Part shown: one piece after another, positions 61,296 through 64,000 of the stretch
How positions within the stretch are numbered: the stretch's first letter is position 1
Layout of the letters: each line of letters opens with the position of its first letter
Assembly (NCBI RefSeq): GCF_000685235.1
Contig: NZ_ARYH01000002.1
Span: 397,941 to 461,940, forward strand
Reading direction: 5' to 3'
Source: Hyphomonas adhaerens MHS-3
Lineage (GTDB): Bacteria; Pseudomonadota; Alphaproteobacteria; Caulobacterales; Hyphomonadaceae
DNA length: 64,000 nt
Position numbers and translations under genes: made by a program
The notes under the pieces: generated by a model
What the model saw: the letters and a program-made list of their open reading frames with translations, nothing else
Database searches by the model: none
Told to the model about the DNA's origin: nothing

Positions 61296-63899
61296 TTAGA
61301 AGCGCAGCGTCAAGCTGGCCGAAAGGCTCCGCCCCCGGTCGTAGGTGTTAAATTCCGTCCGGCCGAGATCATTGTCGTTCAACTGATACTCCTCATGCGC
61401 CTCGTTCAGCAGATTACGACCGCTCAGACCGAGCGTGAAATCCCGCCCAGCCACGGTGAAATCACGGCGATAGACGAGGTCCAGCTGGACCCCCGGATTT
61501 TCGATGATATCCGGCAGCTCTGCGCCAGGCTGGTCGAGCCCGCGTTGCAGAATACGTTCATCCACCCAGCCGAGAAGCAGCGTCATCTGCTCAACATCGC
61601 TTTCCCAGCCGAATTGGAGGTTCGCAATGTTCTCGGGTGTCCCCTGCAGCGATGACCCATCGAGGCCATACAGGGCGGCATCCCGCAGCGAACGGGAGAT
61701 CGGATCGAAGACCCGATCGCCTTCGTCGGCCTGCACCTCGGAAGAGGTATAGGTGTAGTTTGCGGAGAAAAGCCATTCCCGGTCGTCAAACCATGGGTTC
61801 GAGATCGGCATGTCGAAACGTGTCCGGTATTCAAACTCGGCGCCTGACAGGACAGCCTTCGGGGAGTTGATAAAGGTCGTTTCGAAGACGAAGGTCGAGG
61901 TCGAGAACTGAACCTCTTCAATCGGATTTTTAATCTCCTTGTGGAAGGCACCGATCGTGATGAACTCGTTCCGGCCCATGTAATATTCAAGGCGCGCATC
62001 GTAGTTCGTCAGCTCACTGTCCACGAGACCGCTGTTGCCCCGATAGGAGCGCTCGGTTTCCGGGTCGAAATAGTTCGACAGGGCAAGCTCGCGGAACTGC
62101 GGGCGGGCAATCGTCTGCGAATAGCCGAGGCGCATCTGAAGGTCGTCTGCGAAGTTCCACGTGAAGGTGGCAGACGGAAGAATGTAATCGTTCTCGAGAT
62201 TCACATCCCCCGCACCCGGGTTACCGAAGCGGTCAAACGTCCGGACGGTCTCTTCGGCTGTCTCATAACGAGCGCCTAGCGTCGTGCGGATGAAAGGAAA
62301 CAATTCCAGATCGGCCTGCACGTAGCCAGCCATGACATCAAGACCTGCCGCATAGGAGTCGTTCGGTGTCGTGACTTCCTGCAGGACGAACCGGGCCGGA
62401 TCGATGTTATCCGGAGAGAACAGATAATCCGGGCGTGCCATCTGAACATCCATCGGCAGCGAGTTGCCACCCGCAAACCGGAACGCCAGGAACTCATAAT
62501 CACGATCTGTGCTCGACGAATCGAAACCACCGGAGATGATCGCCTCGCGTGTGCCGTCAATTGTCGTTTCATACTTCAGATCGGCGCCAAAGCTGACATT
62601 GTCGTCCGTAAGCTCGGAGAACCGGATGTCGTAGCTGTTGGCGACAGAATACAGGATGTTCCCTTCGTTATCGATGAAGCGGCGAAGAGAACGCTCATAT
62701 GGTGCATCACGAGTCGACTGCGCCATAGATCCGCGCCAGGAGAAGGTCAGATCACCGATATAATGTTCACCCCGAAGCTGACCGAAAGTCAGGCCACGCT
62801 CAAACCAGCCAGAGGATTCATCGTGCACGAGGCCCGTGCTGCCCTGAGCGTTGAAGTCAATCCCTTCATCGATCTGGGCTTCCTTGGACGTCGAGTGCAC
62901 ATAGAACAGGGTCCCCTGTACCTCCCCTTCGGCCCATTCAACCGTCGCAGACCCAAGTGCGTTGAGAGTCGCGGTCAGGTTCGTCTGAAGTGACTGGAAA
63001 TCCGAGCCCAGAACGGAGCCCTGAACGTACTGGCGAACCGCGTCTTTCGTTTGCCATTCCTGATCATAGCCGGCGACACCGACCAGACCGATCTCAAAGT
63101 CACCTTTGTCGAAGGACATGCCGCCATCGACCGACCCTTCAAAATTCGGTCCGAGATCGCCATTCTGGATCACGGAGAGGGGCGAGTTCACAAGGCTTTC
63201 GCCGACCGCTTCGATTTCATCAGGAGTATAGCTGCCCAGGGATTGATCGGAAGCAAGCACAGCCCCGAGCGGGCCCGGAATGTCCCGCAGACCATCATCG
63301 AAACCAAGCCAGTCATAGTCGCCGCCATGGACATAAATGCCTTCCTGGCCTGACGTCTCAGTATTCCAGTTTGTCCCCAGCTTGACGTTCAGGAAGTTCT
63401 CACGCGGCATCCGCAGAGTTTTCAGGTCGATCAGGCCGCCGCCGAATTCGCCGGGATATTGAACCGAGAAGGTTTTCTGGACAGCGGCACCGTCAAGAAC
63501 ATTCGACGGGAACAGGTCCAGCGGGACGGTGCGGCGCAGCGGCTCCGGGCTTGGCAGCGGGGAACCGTTCAGCAGCGCCGCCGAGTAGCGGTCACCGAGA
63601 CCCCGGACATAGGCAAACTTCCCGGAAACCACGCTGAGACCGCTGAGGCGTGTCAGAGCCAGAGCGGCGTTCGTGTCACCCTGACGGGCAAGATCTTCCG
63701 CCCCGAGAAAGCTTGCGACCTGCGAAGTCTCGCGCTGCGGCGCGGGAATGAACTCACCCCGGATGACGACCGTTTCCAGCTGGCGCGCTTCCTCGGGTTG
63801 TTCGGCTTCAGTGTTTTCCTGAGCGACAGCCGGCGTTGCGAGAATGAGTGCCAGCGCCGTCGTCGACAGGATCGATTTTGATATGTGGTGGAATTTCAT
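61296..63899 (-). CDS. TonB-dependent outer-membrane receptor
   Basis: The 867-aa receptor has a signal peptide (LATPAVAQ, cleavage near residue 26), a TonB box-like ETVVIRGEFI (about 42–51), and a plug domain (about 55–170: LSVVSGKFAYVRGLGDRYSAALLNGSPLPSPEP…LDLFPSNVLDGAAVQKTFSVQYPGEFGGGLIDL). A 22-strand barrel ends in aromatic Phe (SASLTLRF). It takes up a large solute using TonB energy. The substrate is unknown; no siderophore or sugar enzyme is beside it. AGGAAG precedes the ATG. It is divergent from nothing in this window, and its upstream 101 bp shows no clear promoter. Confidence 0.92.
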   Translation of the reverse strand: MKFHHISKSILSTTALALILATPAVAQENTEAEQPEEARQLETVVIRGEFIPAPQRETSQVASFLGAEDLARQGDTNAALALTRLSGLSVVSGKFAYVRGLGDRYSAALLNGSPLPSPEPLRRTVPLDLFPSNVLDGAAVQKTFSVQYPGEFGGGLIDLKTLRMPRENFLNVKLGTNWNTETSGQEGIYVHGGDYDWLGFDDGLRDIPGPLGAVLASDQSLGSYTPDEIEAVGESLVNSPLSVIQNGDLGPNFEGSVDGGMSFDKGDFEIGLVGVAGYDQEWQTKDAVRQYVQGSVLGSDFQSLQTNLTATLNALGSATVEWAEGEVQGTLFYVHSTSKEAQIDEGIDFNAQGSTGLVHDESSGWFERGLTFGQLRGEHYIGDLTFSWRGSMAQSTRDAPYERSLRRFIDNEGNILYSVANSYDIRFSELTDDNVSFGADLKYETTIDGTREAIISGGFDSSSTDRDYEFLAFRFAGGNSLPMDVQMARPDYLFSPDNIDPARFVLQEVTTPNDSYAAGLDVMAGYVQADLELFPFIRTTLGARYETAEETVRTFDRFGNPGAGDVNLENDYILPSATFTWNFADDLQMRLGYSQTIARPQFRELALSNYFDPETERSYRGNSGLVDSELTNYDARLEYYMGRNEFITIGAFHKEIKNPIEEVQFSTSTFVFETTFINSPKAVLSGAEFEYRTRFDMPISNPWFDDREWLFSANYTYTSSEVQADEGDRVFDPISRSLRDAALYGLDGSSLQGTPENIANLQFGWESDVEQMTLLLGWVDERILQRGLDQPGAELPDIIENPGVQLDLVYRRDFTVAGRDFTLGLSGRNLLNEAHEEYQLNDNDLGRTEFNTYDRGRSLSASLTLRF

Positions 63900-64000
63900 C
63901 TTCCTGGACCTTTGTTACCTGCGGCACCGGCCCGGCTTCGGTTTGCTTTCGCATCGTGCTCGGGCCGCAATAAAATCATAAGTGGCGGGCGCCGAAGCGC

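Noticed and set aside
60936..61655. Plus-strand frame of 239 codons starting in the T2SS–receptor gap
   Set aside because: Two thirds of its length is antisense to the receptor gene, it runs through the receptor's terminator, and the intergenic part shows no ribosome site or known motif.

Overview
The window is a continuous piece of chromosome from a high-GC alphaproteobacterium. PopZ, the order popZ–valS, the run tsaE–amgK–murU–addB–addA–trxA, single-copy style house-keeping genes with alphaproteobacterial sequence and a large TonB-dependent receptor all point to the Caulobacterales/Hyphomonadaceae side of the class (inference from gene content; no 16S gene is present). I see no insertion sequence, phage gene, CRISPR array or rRNA, and coding density is high on both strands.

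Layout. 1–2802: a minus-strand sugar-uptake unit (sugar-porter MFS transporter, then two LacI-type regulators, the second cut by the window edge), with palindromic operator candidates at both ends. 2969–6093: small envelope genes (secreted coiled-coil protein, DUF3137 membrane protein, GNAT acetyltransferase, lipoprotein isoaspartyl peptidase). 6137–11884: valS, popZ, a TolC-type efflux protein and a Pcm-like methyltransferase. 12034–12503: tRNA-Cys and tRNA-Asn flanking a non-coding stretch with a strong terminator. 12613–16684: an acyl-CoA/oxygenase operon (MpaB-like oxygenase, acyl-CoA dehydrogenase, nitronate monooxygenase, enoyl-CoA hydratase) behind a 20-bp palindrome. 16753–21340: ExoD, L-serine dehydratase, FAD monooxygenase, zinc-finger protein and an ABC ATPase without a permease gene beside it.

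21345–30550 is one long minus-strand operon linking tRNA t6A synthesis (tsaE), cell-wall recycling (amgK, murU), double-strand break repair (addB, addA) and thioredoxin. 30680–35408 holds a ferredoxin reductase/ferredoxin pair, a thioesterase, a TIR-like membrane protein and ychF. 35455–42993 is a second acyl-CoA unit: a winged-helix regulator divergent from an acyl-CoA dehydrogenase and an enoyl-CoA hydratase, followed by a three-gene 2-oxoacid:ferredoxin oxidoreductase with its own FAD/NAD/iron-sulfur electron-transfer subunit.

The right third (43071–63899) is devoted to the cell surface and secretion. It has two tandem trypsin-like proteases with a shared extra C-terminal domain, a large lipoprotein of unknown function, a TetR regulator, a short prepilin peptidase, a CAP-domain exoprotein behind a strikingly palindrome-rich promoter, a complete type II secretion operon gspC–N that ends in an unknown lipoprotein, and a TonB-dependent receptor. 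A reasonable working model is that the T2SS exports the nearby proteases and CAP protein and that the receptor imports products of secreted enzymes. The sequence shows the clustering but not the substrate links.
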